NCBI GenBank assembly: GCA_015698045.1
Contig: BLAL01000246.1
Span: forward strand, 1,674,001 to 1,738,000
Direction of reading: 5' to 3'
Source of the DNA: Rhizophagus clarus
Taxonomy: Eukaryota > Glomeromycota > Glomeromycetes > Glomerales > Glomeraceae
DNA: 64,000 nucleotides
A model generated the notes under the pieces. The model made no database searches. It was not told the origin of the DNA and saw nothing but the letters and a program-made list of their open reading frames with translations. The position numbers and the translations under genes were made by a program. Below, one piece after another: positions 22,802 through 32,689 of this stretch (positions within the stretch are counted from its first letter, which is position 1; each line of letters starts with the position of its first letter).

Positions 22802-24541
22802 ATGTTTTCAAGACTAGTTCATCATTTACCAAATAGGCCAGATATCATAGAAGTTAAGTTTAGTGGCCAACAGTTCTCTAGAGAAAGAATTGCAAATCTT
22901 GATCAAAAACTTAAAGCCCGATATCCAGGCAAACAGTTTCAAATCTTACTTCCTTATGAGAATTGGAAGCCAGGTTGCTGGACTACTAATGAAGATGACG
23001 CAAATCTTTTCTCCTTACTTGACCACTACGATGAGAGCCAAATGCCTGATAATATAGGTGATCCAGAGTGGTTTGATAACTTTATCATTTATATGATGGA
23101 TTCACCAACAGTATCAGGTGGATGTAGCGATACAAATGACTGCCTTTATCAGTGCTTAAAAATGGCTTATGGCTCTTATTTGAATATGCCTCAAAGTATT
23201 AAAAAGCCTGAGTACATTAAAGATTATATAAATTTAGCACGAGATGATCCTATTCCAATTGCCTGTATTGAAAAATAGAATGATTAGCTCGAAGTATTGC
23301 TATCAATGTAGTAGGTGATCATACTTACAGTATATTTCTAAGAGTCCAGCACAAAGAAGAATAACCCTCACTCTCACTAATGAACACTATTTTCTCGTAC
23401 TCAATCCAGATAGAAAACATCCCAGCTTTGAATGTAAAAGGCCAAAAAAGTTTATAACTTATCAGGAGAATGAAGTAAATGATATAGTTCACATATATAA
23501 TGGAAAGGCAATTAAGTCTATTACCGTCCAGCAATTTCAAAAACTTAAGTTTAGCAAAAACTACTCCTTCGTTCCAGCTAAACGTCAAGAATCATTGGAA
23601 AAGGCATATATTAGAATTAATGCTGAACAAGATGCATTTTTACTGGAGACAAAAAAGCTGGGCCTTCCAATTGATATATCATTACTTAATTGGGACATAA
23701 AGAAAACGGCTCTTTGGCTATTCGAAAAATTAAGTGTAGGTATTCCTGCTAATGAACCTCTTAATGCACTTGAAGCACAATGGATAAGTAAAGCAATGAT
23801 GGGAGGGATTATCTGGGCACAAAATAACTGGAAAGGATATGGAAGAAGTTATGATAAAACAAGTCTTTATCCTAATATTCAGCAGTCAGCTTTCAACTTT
23901 CCTATCGGTAAAGGTAAGTTTCAGATTTTAAAAGACTTTACTAACCATCAAGGATATAGCCATTTTGGAATATTTCGTGCAAGTATTGAAAGGAAGGATA
24001 CCCCACTATTTCGATATAATTACCATAATGTATATACTCATATTGATCTTACACATGCCAAAGCTCTTGGCCTCCAAGTTACATTAATTCAGGATGGAGT
24101 CTCTAATGCCCTTATTTATGAAAAAAAACCCGAATTTGAGGTAGTGTAATCCAAAGAAAGAAAACATACAAGACTTTTACAACATCGAGTAAGTCTTTTG
24201 ATTTTCCAGATGGTGAGGTATTAGACTCGATTGTACCAATAGGAGAGGATCAGTGGAGATTTCAATTTACGAATCCAGGTAATCCCTTCAAAGGTGAATA
24301 CCCGAGAATTGCTCCATTCCTTTTAGCACATGGTCAAAAGATTATTTCTGAAACAGTACAACCCTATATAGATAAAATTAGACGTATTCATACTGATGGG
24401 TTTGTTCTAGAAGAAGATGTTAACAACTCTCCTTTTTATATTTGCTCTAAAGATGCCTTTAAGACTCTAAAAGCTCTTAAATTTGAAAGAGAAGGAGAGT
24501 GTCATGTAAAAAATGCTAACCAAGTGGTATGGACTGTATAA
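22802..24541 (+). pseudogene. B-family DNA polymerase with N-terminal OTU-like protease region, broken
   Basis: Start ATG 22802 (MFSRLVHHLPNRPD). The first frame ends at 23278, the second runs about 23338-24149 and the third about 24185-24541. The N-terminal part has DTNDCLYQCL and, after the first break, TNEHYFLVLNP; this Cys...His spacing is OTU-like (inference). The palm follows: motif A GRSYDKTSLYPNIQQS, and motif C as IHTDGFVLEE in place of the usual DTDS. Between them the motif B (K...N..YG) region is missing, probably deleted near 24150-24185. No exonuclease DIE motif is visible upstream of motif A. Expected role: replication of the element. Likely inactive here. Confidence 0.8.
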
Positions 24542-24577
24542 TTAAATATTTTTTTTCTTAGATGTAGTAATAAAAAA

Positions 24578-25000
24578 ATGGAACACGACTCATTCCCATT
24601 CACAAACAAACATCCTAGTTTTATCAAGCACGAAACGTATTTGGCTGATATTATAGAAGCTTTAAAGAATGTTATATTGGCAGGTTTACAAAATGGATAC
24701 AGTAAAGAAAGTTATCTTATAAAAAATCACGTAAACTATATTAAGAAAATAGAATCTGCTAACAATCCAAAAGGTTATATTCATTATATAGCTAAGAAAT
24801 TATTGCCAAATAAAGAATCACATGCTGAGAAGGTTGCCATGATTCGAGTAAAGTATTCACATAATCCAGATCTTGCTTTTAAAATTATAAAGGTCTATGA
24901 TTTATATAATCGTATTCCTAAGGAAGTACCACCTAGACGTAAACTTAATGAAAATGAAGCTGAAGATATATTAGCTGAACTTCTTAGCAATAAGCCATAA
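24578..25000 (+). CDS. Unrecognised 140-residue protein of the 22-kb element
   Basis: Intact frame starting MEHDSFPFTNKHPSFIKHE, 36 bp after the polymerase stop. It is helical and basic (NHVNYIKKIESANN, HYIAKKLLPNKESHAEK) and ends NENEAEDILAELLSNKP. No Cys/His cluster and no membrane segment. The same strand and short spacing suggest co-expression with the polymerase. Function unknown; a replication accessory or virion protein are both possible. Confidence 0.6.
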   Translation: MEHDSFPFTNKHPSFIKHETYLADIIEALKNVILAGLQNGYSKESYLIKNHVNYIKKIESANNPKGYIHYIAKKLLPNKESHAEKVAMIRVKYSHNPDLAFKIIKVYDLYNRIPKEVPPRRKLNENEAEDILAELLSNKP

Positions 25001-25027
25001 ATTTATTATTAAAAATTTGCATAAAGA

Positions 25028-25107
25028 CTGATGATGAAGTAACTTTGTCACTAGGCATTTTTCATTTTTTTGTACAAAGGCTGATGACGAAGTAACTTTG
25101 TCACTAG
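25028..25107. promoter_or_regulatory. Two copies of a palindrome between genes
   Basis: CTGATGATGAAGTAACTTTG plus TCACTAG occurs at 25028-25054, and again with one change (GATGACG) at 25081-25107. The core TGACGAAGTAACTTTGTCA is an imperfect inverted repeat, able to form a hairpin. It lies between the stop of the 24578 gene and the start of the 25174 gene. It could be a transcription end signal, a promoter element or a protein-binding site. Confidence 0.5.
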
Positions 25108-25173
25108 ATATTATTTATTTTTAGAAAAAATCATAATTGAACATAGCCTATACTAATGTATTAATAAAAAAAG

Positions 25174-25758
25174 ATGAGTGCTAATAGATATACTATTAAT
25201 CCATTGACTGGTAGAACAATTCGTGTTGGCGGTTCAACATTCAATCAGCTAGTTATAGAAGCATATGATTATCTTGATAGTGGATTGGTTCGAAGAGCAA
25301 CTGCACCTCCACTTACAGAAGCAAGGCACAGTTATCTTAATATAGAAACTGGACGTATGGTTCAATATGGAACTAGAACGTATTTTTATTTAATTCAAAG
25401 GGCTAGGTATGAAATAATAGAAGATTATTATCTTGTTCCTCCAAGATTTGTAGAAATTGTGCAATCCTATTCTTCTCTATTATATTTACATGGTACTCAA
25501 AGAAGACTTGAACATATTGATGTTGCACTTAGAAGAGTTAACTTTTATGCTGAACGGAATCGGCTTAATCCAGACTATAGGCAAAGGGTTGAAGAAACAT
25601 GCCAATTTGTTGAAAGAAGACAAAGAGAAATACAACAAGAGGCACAATTAAGAAGGCTTGCCAAACTTAACATTGCCTTATGTAAAGAGTGCCAAATGCC
25701 TGTAAATCTTAATAAGTTACCTGAAAACGGTCTTTGTGAAGACTGCAGTAAAGAATAA
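25174..25758 (+). CDS. Protein with two viral adaptor-like repeats and a C-terminal zinc ribbon
   Basis: 194 intact codons. Two related segments are visible: INPLTGRTIRVGGSTFNQL (about residues 8-26) and LNIETGRMVQYGTRTYFYL (about 55-73). The pattern NP-TGR-I--GG-T(F/Y)--L recalls the 2-cysteine adaptor domain of large DNA viruses, though the cysteines are not kept. A charged helical stretch follows (QRVEETCQFVERRQREIQQE), and the end has CKECQMP...CEDCSKE, a zinc ribbon of two CxxC pairs. The family link is from memory of the motif and not confirmed. Unbroken, unlike most neighbours. Confidence 0.6.
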   Translation: MSANRYTINPLTGRTIRVGGSTFNQLVIEAYDYLDSGLVRRATAPPLTEARHSYLNIETGRMVQYGTRTYFYLIQRARYEIIEDYYLVPPRFVEIVQSYSSLLYLHGTQRRLEHIDVALRRVNFYAERNRLNPDYRQRVEETCQFVERRQREIQQEAQLRRLAKLNIALCKECQMPVNLNKLPENGLCEDCSKE

Positions 25759-25817
25759 ATATAAAAAACAGGTAATTAAATTATTTTATTTTTTATATAG
25801 AAAATTTCAAATAAAAG

Positions 25818-26372
25818 ATATTTGAGCAAATTAGAAAATACTGCCCAGTTTGTGGACTTGCATTAGCCAAGCCAAAAAGAGGCTTATTTACTATCGAATT
25901 TTGACGTACAGCGCATGGATGTGCTGATATAGATAGCTTACATGAAAGTATATATAAGCTAATCAAAATATTTAGATGTGGTTCACAAGATGATGAACTT
26001 ACTTTTGCCTTTACTCAAGACTATGAATATCAGCTAGAATATGAAGATTTTAAGTCAATTAAAATTTGGTTACTCAAACAGATTAATGGGCTGGATAGAG
26101 ATGTAAGGGAAAAAGCTTTATATCGATTATTATTTGATTTATATGCAGAAGAAGGGATAAATGAACCTTTTGCCGTATTTTATGATATATATTGCGACAG
26201 AGTAAATAATTTATTAAGCAAAAATTTTGTTTCCCGTGCATTGAGGGCCCTTGGTCTAGTAACGAAAATGTCAAGAATAGTAGTAGAAGGTAGAGAAAAA
26301 AGTATTATATCTATAAATGCAACTAGAGAAGAGTTGCTTGAGCTTTTTAGAAAGAATGGAATAGACTATTGA
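25818..26372 (+). pseudogene. Unrecognised 185-codon gene with lost start and one stop
   Basis: An open frame starts with ATA at 25818 (a lost ATG is likely, as TAA lies just upstream) and reads FEQIRKYCPVCGLALAKPKR, then a TGA at 25905 and RTAHGCADID. It continues unbroken to GIDY at 26372. The CPVCG motif and a later HGC suggest a zinc site. The rest is acidic and helical (CDRVNNLLSKNFVSRALRAL, EELLELFRKNG). Its 3' end overlaps the minus-strand ATPase frame by 7 bp. Function unknown. Confidence 0.5.
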
Positions 26373-27178
26373 TTCCTACCTGCAAGATAGGCTTCTTCAT
26401 TGAATAGTTTTAGAAGTACTTCGATGCCTTCTATTATTTTTTTATCACTTAGAGGACGCTCATTCAAAAGTTCTCTATATCGATCAAAAGGTGATACTGA
26501 TACTGGGAAGCTATCTCTAGTAACATATACATTCTTAACTTGGGATAAGAATTTCTTATACTTATCTCCAAGAGTACGATCATTTATTCCATAAGCTTTT
26601 CTAAAAACATATTTAGCCCAAATATCTGAATTTTTTGCCTTTGATAAGGCGTCTTGTTTCAAGTAAAGTTTACGTTCCTTAGGAGAAGGAAAGTTCTGGG
26701 CAAATTCCTCTAACAAATTATTCTTTTTAGCTTCAGCTATTGCCTTCTGTCCATAAGAAGTAAATCGACTAAAATCATTCTTGGATGATTCTAAAATCGT
26801 TCTAGAATCATTCTTGGATGATCTTAGATCGATCTTAGATGAATCTGTGATCGTTCTAGAATCATTCTTGGATGATCTTAGATCAATCTTAAATGAACAC
26901 GTGATCATTCTAGAATCATTATTGGATGATTCCATAATAGTTCTAAGGCTAATATCCCATTGAACTCTAATTGATAGGGGATCAGTTTTAGGACGTCTCA
27001 AGTCAAATACTATGAATTCTCTATTTAAAGTTAGTTCATCAATTATTGGAGCAAGAGAATCTGATTCATTAGTATATTGTCTAATGATACGCTTTGTATC
27101 ACTTAAACTGCCATGTTCACCATGTAGAGAAATATAATTTACATTTTCTCGAATTGCTTTTGAAATAGCATAGAATCT
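26366..27178 (-). pseudogene. C-terminal part of an A32/FtsK-like packaging ATPase
   Basis: On the minus strand the frame opens at about 27178 with RFYAISKAIRENVNYISLHG, then GSLSDTKRIIRQYTNESDS and LTLNREFIVFDLRRP. Order and spacing fit the end of viral A32-type ATPases (sensor strand, K-IR-N-YI, RII--Y, FIVFDLR). Walker A and B would lie upstream, but there the plus-strand gag module begins, so the N-terminal two thirds are gone. The C-terminus carries a tandem repeat (SSKNDSR, DSSKIDLR types; 26775-26940 in DNA) and a basic tail. In Polintons and viruses this protein pumps DNA into capsids. The family call is moderate. Confidence 0.55.
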
Positions 27179-27244
27179 TTGGGCTACATAAATAGATATG
27201 TTCCCACTGATCCTACAGGGCCCCCTTCAGCACATTTAGTAGCA

Positions 27245-29475
27245 ATGAATATTAAACAGCTAATTAATGCACTTAAGATTGATGCAGATGCCCTGCTGGT
27301 AAATGGTCAAATGACTGTTACACCAAATCTTATAAATATTAATCACGAGATTAAGCACATTATTGGATTGATTATAGCTTATGGTATACAGGTTGAAGAA
27401 AGAGCAAGACAAACTAGGGAAGAGCTTGATACTTTGACTGGCTTATTAAAGTATTTGCAAGAAGTGACCGATGCTAGAGAACGTGAGATTCATGGTATTA
27501 GACAACGTCTTATTGCATGTCAAAATGAGAGGAACGGATTGCAAAATGAGAGAAATCATCTAGTAAATGCAATTGTGATTAAGCTAATCAATTACAAGAT
27601 CAGCAAGTATGGCAAAGAAGAATTAGGGATACTTTGCAACAAAGAAATAATAGATTAACACACCAATTTGCAATAGAACGACTTATATCTAGAAACTTGA
27701 GATGAATTCGTGATAGAATGCAAGCACAATTGGCTGCTCTTAGAATTCAGGCGCAGTGGTTTCAAATTAGACAAGCTGGACCTATAGTTAACAATCCTCA
27801 TCTGGATAATCCACAAGTAATATGGCTACCGTTGCAATAGGAATGCCAGTTTTTGCTGGAAATGATGACGATGATCTTGAGAGATTTTTTGAGTTACCAT
27901 ATAGCGCTGCATATAGTACCTGGGGTACTATTCAAAAACACAAGCCTAGATTAAATAGTACCGGGGGGGTATTATGTGAGGAGGAGGGTACTATAAAAAG
28001 GATGTACATTGTAAAGGGGGTACTAATCATGTGATAATATTATTAACAGTTAAGAACTCTAACAGTTTTCAACCGCAAAATTTAAAATAAAATAAAAAAC
28101 TTCAGATGTAAAATGTAAAAATTTTGTAAATTTGGAAATTATTGTAATGATGATCACAATTCAGATCAGAATAAATCATGAAATTCAATCACTTTTTTCG
28201 CGTTTTTATTCTGCAACTTTTATCATATAAAATGGGTCCCCACGTTCACAAATGTCCATCTGGCACGTGATGATGTGTGATGATAACTGCGCTTCAGACT
28301 TGTAACGGTTTCCTTTCATAGTTAGTATGAAAAATTTTTATTTAAGCTTTAATCACTAATTATATACCGGTATTTGATTAGTACCGGGGTACTATTCAGA
28401 AATACCCGAATGTAAACTTGAATAATACATGGTTACTATTTAGGGGGGGTACTATTTGAGGGGGGTACTGTATGCAGCGCTATATGGTATATAAGGGCTA
28501 TATTCATGGTATTGGAATTGATCCATCAGCTGTTGCTGGTAATCCAGCAGGTTGGGAGAAAGCTATGGGTATACTTCGTGCTTGCTTAACTGGTCCAGCT
28601 GCCAGATGGTATGATAGTTATATTTTAGGAAAGAGAGTTAAGCTTAGAAATATTCTTCTTCGTCTTGCACATGGTGATGAGGCAGCATTTAAGGCTTTAC
28701 TTGGTAATAATGTTAATTGTCCAGCAAATACATGGGCTAATGGTGCAGTAGCTCTTATGGTTGATGGTGCTGGTAATGGTATTAATAATCCAGTTACTAA
28801 TATCTGGCCTAATTATGCCATAAAAGGAAATAGAGATATTTGGCTAAATCGGGCTGGTATGGAGTTTACTAATGACCCTCTTAATCACAATGTTGTTGGT
28901 GGTGCAGCTGGAGGTTGTGCTTGCAATTGCTGGTGGAGCAGGTGTCGGTCAACCATATGTAATCCCAGCCTATCCCTGTCATGTTTTTATTAAAATGCGC
29001 AATGAATTTCCTATACAACAAAATGCCAGACGCCAGTTAAGGTTTAGCAATCTTTTTCAAGAAAACATGCCTGTTCGAGATTTCTATGATAAAGTTAGAA
29101 GAAGTGCTGAGTTATTAGGCTATGGTAATGATGTTTTAGTTAATCAGTTTCTAAGAGGTCTGAATGATGATTGTGCTATTGAGGCTGAAAGAATTGGTGC
29201 TGAATGGGATATAGAGGAATTGGTAGGTCTTCTTGAACGAGTTGAAAAAAGAAAGGCTGAATTACGACTTGGTAAAGAAAGACGAGAAAATATACAGTAT
29301 CAGAGGGATAGACAAATTATTCCAGAGCAATTGCCACCAGTTAGTCAGGAGCCAGTTATATTAAAACCAGTCCAACATCATGCAGTTACCCAAGGAGATA
29401 TGAGTCGTTTATTGCAACAACAGGCTGAAACTTTTCAATCCCAAATTCGTCAATTACAGGAGAGTCTTAAGGCTT
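27245..29475 (+). pseudogene. Retroelement-type gag (capsid) gene, broken, with a MITE inside
   Basis: The first part (from about 27245, MNIKQLINALKID) is a coiled-coil region with NERNGLQNERNHL repeats. A frame change near 27575 and a TGA near 27703 follow. From 27822 the capsid-like part starts (MPVFAGNDDDDLERF), is split by the MITE at 27897-28487, and continues with MGILRACLTGPAARWYDSYI (like the gag capsid N-terminal domain). After a frame change near 28900 comes MPVRDFYDKVRRSAELLGYG, QFLRGLNDD, LVGLLERVEKRKAEL, which is the gag C-terminal domain signature. It ends at TGA 29473-29475, with the same frame reading on into the protease segment. Same strand as the protease; no reverse transcriptase follows. 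Confidence 0.8.
27897..28487. mobile_element. 591-bp TA-flanked MITE inside gag
   Basis: The inverted ends are CCATATAGCGCTGCATATAG and, reversed, CCATATAGCGCTGCATACAG, both followed by TACC. TA lies on each side (27895-27896, 28488-28489). GGTACTATT and GGGGGTACT words recur at both subterminal zones. No gene. Removing the insert and one TA rejoins the gag frame (FFEL to YKGYIHG). Confidence 0.9.
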
Positions 29476-30546
29476 GAGATGTAAAGCCTGTTTATAGACC
29501 TAAGCCTAAACCTAAGCCTCAATATCATGATGATTGGGAACTTTATGCACAAGATGATATTCCTGATGAAGCTTTTAATCCGCCTGATGAAGATGGGGAT
29601 GATGATAGGCATTTACAACAGCTATTCGATTATGCATCAGGTGGACCTGCTCCTAGAAATACATTGGAACAAAGATTAGCTAATAAGATTGCTAAAAGAA
29701 TTGCAAAAGCTAAAGACGTGAAGATGCAGAGTTAAATAGGGCAATGCGTGAACTTTTCTTGGATGATCATGATGATCCTATGGATACTTCCAATGCTATT
29801 CGAGGTGTACCTATAGAACTTGTTCAAGGTGCGAATGGAGAAATTATGCTTGTCCAAAAAAAAAGATAGTTTCAAATAAAAGTAAGACGTCAAACCCTAG
29901 TTCTGCATCTAAATCAACATCTAAATTGACATCTAAATCAACTGGGGTCGTGAAAATTCCACCAACAAACTTTACTAAATCAGAGCTTATAAATCTCCTA
30001 AAGCTTGCTGATATTAGAAAGATTATTCAGGAGATTGTCTATAAAATATTAGAAAATTATGAAAGCGCTTCTCAAGAACAACCAGAAGTACAAGAGGAAT
30101 ATTTAGGTCTAATGCCTATGGATATTGATGTTGCTCGGTTGGAAAATTCTAAGGATCTTTTGGCTATGAATGGAAATGTAAATGGGATAGATATTCAGTG
30201 TCTAGCTGATTCCTGTGCTAATATCTCTTTTATCCAAAAAGAAGCAGTTTCAGAACTAAAACTAAAAGCTGATAAATCTATAAAGTATAGCATTACTGGT
30301 GTATCAGGGCCAAGTGAAACACTTGGTATAGTAAAAAATGTATCGATAGAGCTTTTACCAGGTTGTATTATTGAAGAAGATCTTGTAATCCTGAAAGGAT
30401 TCCATAAGCATAAAGAGATTGGTTTGAGCCGAGCATGTCTTAAAAGGTATAATTATGATGTTCATGAATCTAGAAAGCATATCGCCCTTACATATAATAA
30501 TAAGGACTATTTTATTCCTATAATTCCAGATGCAAATAGAACATAA
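29476..30546 (+). pseudogene. Retropepsin-type aspartic protease following gag
   Basis: Directly after the gag stop the same frame reads a Pro/Lys-rich linker (VYRPKPKPKPQ), then breaks near 29720 and again near 29865. The last frame (29926-30546) contains a retropepsin-like core: VNGIDIQCLADSCANISFI, where LADS-A-ISFI corresponds to the LlDSGA catalytic loop (Cys for Gly), then SYSITGVSG-like flap (SITGVSGPS), and KEIGLSRACLKRYN in place of the ILGRDFL-type end. In retroelements this enzyme cuts gag into mature capsid pieces. The DSC variant of the DSG motif is unusual and may lower activity. The absence of RT and RNase H after it is notable. Confidence 0.7.
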
Positions 30547-30558
30547 AAAAATATAAAA

Positions 30559-31168
30559 TCAGATCCATTCAACAGATTCTAGATAAGTGTAATCTGGATC
30601 TTCATCAGAATTACTTGGATCCTCTGAGTACTCTGATTGCCAGTTTGTAGGATTGTCTGGATCTTCATCTCCCCAATAATCTGGTTGCCAAATTGCTTCT
30701 TCTGGTTCATCATGGAATATTGGGATTTCATAAGGATCTAATCCATCAGCTAGTATTCCAATATTATTAAGTATACGATTCTTTTCTCTTCCATCTTTCT
30801 TATATACAAATCCACCTTGTAACATAATTTTTTCTATACGCAAAGGCTTTTTCTTTTTTATCGGCTAAATCCATAAATTTTTTGTATAGAGAATCTTTAA
30901 GAGCTCTATTCCTACCTAAATATTTTTTAAAAGCATGTTCTAATTCTTCATCACTATTTTTATAATCTACTACAGCTTTCCAATAGCCTTCTTCGGCAAG
31001 CTGATCAAGATGATACATGATGTTACGAGCAATTTCATGTATTTGAAATATATCTGTTCTCTCGAATGAAGTATTAACAATGTGGCTGGTTTCCTTAATT
31101 GGAGTATTTAGCCAATTTTCTACCCATTTTGGGGATACATCTAAGAATGTAGCAATGTCAGTATACAT
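30559..31168 (-). pseudogene. Unrecognised gene of the 22-kb element, one frameshift
   Basis: Minus strand from ATG 31168 (MYTDIATFLDVSPKWVENWL). The N-terminal half looks like a helix-turn-helix-type region (ATFLDVSPKWVENWL), then FQIHEIARNIMYHLDQLAEE. A frame change near 30840 (in KEKAFA) joins a second piece, KIMLQGGFVYKKDGREKN, and a Trp/Asp/Pro-rich acidic tail (WQPDYWGDEDPDNP, EDPSNSDEDP). It is tail-to-tail with the protease, 12 bp apart. No family recognised; the acidic tail may bind basic partners. Confidence 0.5.
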
Positions 31169-31279
31169 TTTTTAGTATATAATGGATATGTTTAATTTTG
31201 AATATTTATTATATGATTTACTTTATTATACCCTTATCTTTAATTACAATTTTAGGATTTTTCGAAAAAAAAATATAAC

Positions 31280-32337
31280 CTATTTTGTATTATTATAAAT
31301 GTGTACTAGATTGGGGACGTCTTCTTGTAATCTATCAGCTGGCTCCCATGTAGATTTGTCTTCTGGATAACGCTCCCATTTGACTAAGTATTGGAGCTGA
31401 CCCTTTCTAGTACGGTGGTTGAGAATTTTCTCAGGTACATATCTTTCTGGCTGACCCTGCCATGTGATCCATCAAGTAAATATGTAGACAGTTGTTCAGG
31501 AGAAAGGATAAGTTTTTTAATTATACGAACTTTTGGGTCCTATTTAATATCTCCTGTTCTAAACTTACCATGTATTTTTTTTCCAAGTACTGATATACTT
31601 TCAAGAAGTTTAGTTCGAACTAGTATCCCTTCTAGTAGTAACTCTGTATTTTTATCGATTTTAGGTAGACCTTCTGGGATTTTAGGTGGATCTCTTTGCC
31701 ACTTTTCATCTACTAATCTTACTATATCATGGAAATCTTCAGACCATTCAACTGATATCTCACCAGTTTTTAGTTCCTGTGCTGTCATCCTTTTAAGAAG
31801 TGGTTCTTGTATAGCCTGAATTGCCCTTTCTGCATATGACTGCTGTTTGTGACGTTCAGGTTCTCCAAATCTCATCATAACTCCAATGCTATTAAGGAAA
31901 AAATCACGTATTTGTGAATTGGTAAATTCTGAACCAGAATTAGTTTCTAGTCTATAGGTAGGAGGTTGGATACAACCACGTCCATATATTTTAATAAATG
32001 CTTTTAATACACTATTAGCTGTCTTATTTTTGATAGGCTCAGCATCTACTCGTCTTCTAGATATTTCTACTACTACGAGAAAATAATAGTATCCTTTGGG
32101 ATCTATAGGCATTTCTACTAAATCAGACTGCTGAGTAGCATTTTCTTTCCAGACGATTACTTTTGGACGTTCAGATCTTTTTTCTTTAGGAGGTCTTTGA
32201 TAGATGTTATAATGCTCTTGATCTTTAAGAAGACGTGCTGGTACCCCTGATAGGTTATAAAATTTGTAATACCTCTCTAAAGGGGTCATATTGTTTAAAA
32301 TTAAAGATTTACTTCTAGAATTCAAATTTGTGGTCAT
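31280..32337 (-). pseudogene. Polinton-type rve integrase with chromodomain, broken
   Basis: From 32337 (or ATG 32289, MTPLERYYKFYNLSG) the frame runs to a TAG at 31540, then on past a frame change near 31450 to 31280. Catalytic core: first acid in QQSDLVEMP (Polinton integrases have a similar W-ADL--M), second in RLETNSGSEF where the usual Asp is Asn, Glu in SYAERAIQAIQ. The C-terminus after the break is a chromodomain: YVPEKILNHRTRKGQLQYLV, then KWERYPEDKSTWEP. Together: insertion of the element with a 5-bp duplication and possible targeting to chromatin. The Asp-to-Asn change plus stops imply that this copy is inactive. It diverges from the DUF5679-like gene. Confidence 0.88.
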
Positions 32338-32650
32338 GACAGAGATATATTGTGTAAAGTATAAAAAGAAGACAGAAACGTCTTCAGAAGTTCAAGATAT
32401 GACTGATAAAGGTCGATATAGAATTCATGGTGATTGTATTATTTGTGGGACGCATAAGAATACCCTTACTGGTGAAAATTGGGAGGTTAAAATACATAGT
32501 AAAAGAGAAATTCTAGACGCTAAGAAAAGGAGAAAGAAGACGGCTATGAATAAGAAGGCTAAGAAACTTGGTCTTAAAATTTTAGATGCTAATGAGAATA
32601 TTCAGACTTATATTAAGAGGTATTTAAGAGATGCAACGAAAGAGGGTTAA
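32336..32650 (+). CDS. DUF5679-like small zinc protein
   Basis: The start is taken at ATG 32336 because the family begins M-x-x-YCVKC. Here MTEIYCVKYKKKTE, then MTDKGRYRIHGDCIICGTHK, so the second Cys of the first pair is Tyr while the CxxC of the second is kept. A basic tail follows (KKRRKKTAMNKKAKKLGLKI). DUF5679-type proteins occur in Polintons and related DNA viruses, so it supports the affinity of the element. Its ATG overlaps that of the integrase frame on the other strand (CATG, 32335-32338). Intact frame, 104 residues. Confidence 0.7.
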   Translation: MTEIYCVKYKKKTETSSEVQDMTDKGRYRIHGDCIICGTHKNTLTGENWEVKIHSKREILDAKKRRKKTAMNKKAKKLGLKILDANENIQTYIKRYLRDATKEG

Positions 32651-32689
32651 TTAAAAATATGACATTATTTATTAGCAATAAACATAACA

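Noticed and set aside
23325-23588. Minus-strand open frame within the polymerase
   Set aside because: It overlaps the coding-like middle frame of PolB, which continues the plus-strand protein.
27245-32337. Ordinary Ty3/gypsy LTR retrotransposon (gag, protease, integrase)
   Set aside because: No reverse transcriptase or RNase H is visible, no LTRs, and the integrase is on the opposite strand and of Polinton type. A retroelement fragment captured into the element is still possible.
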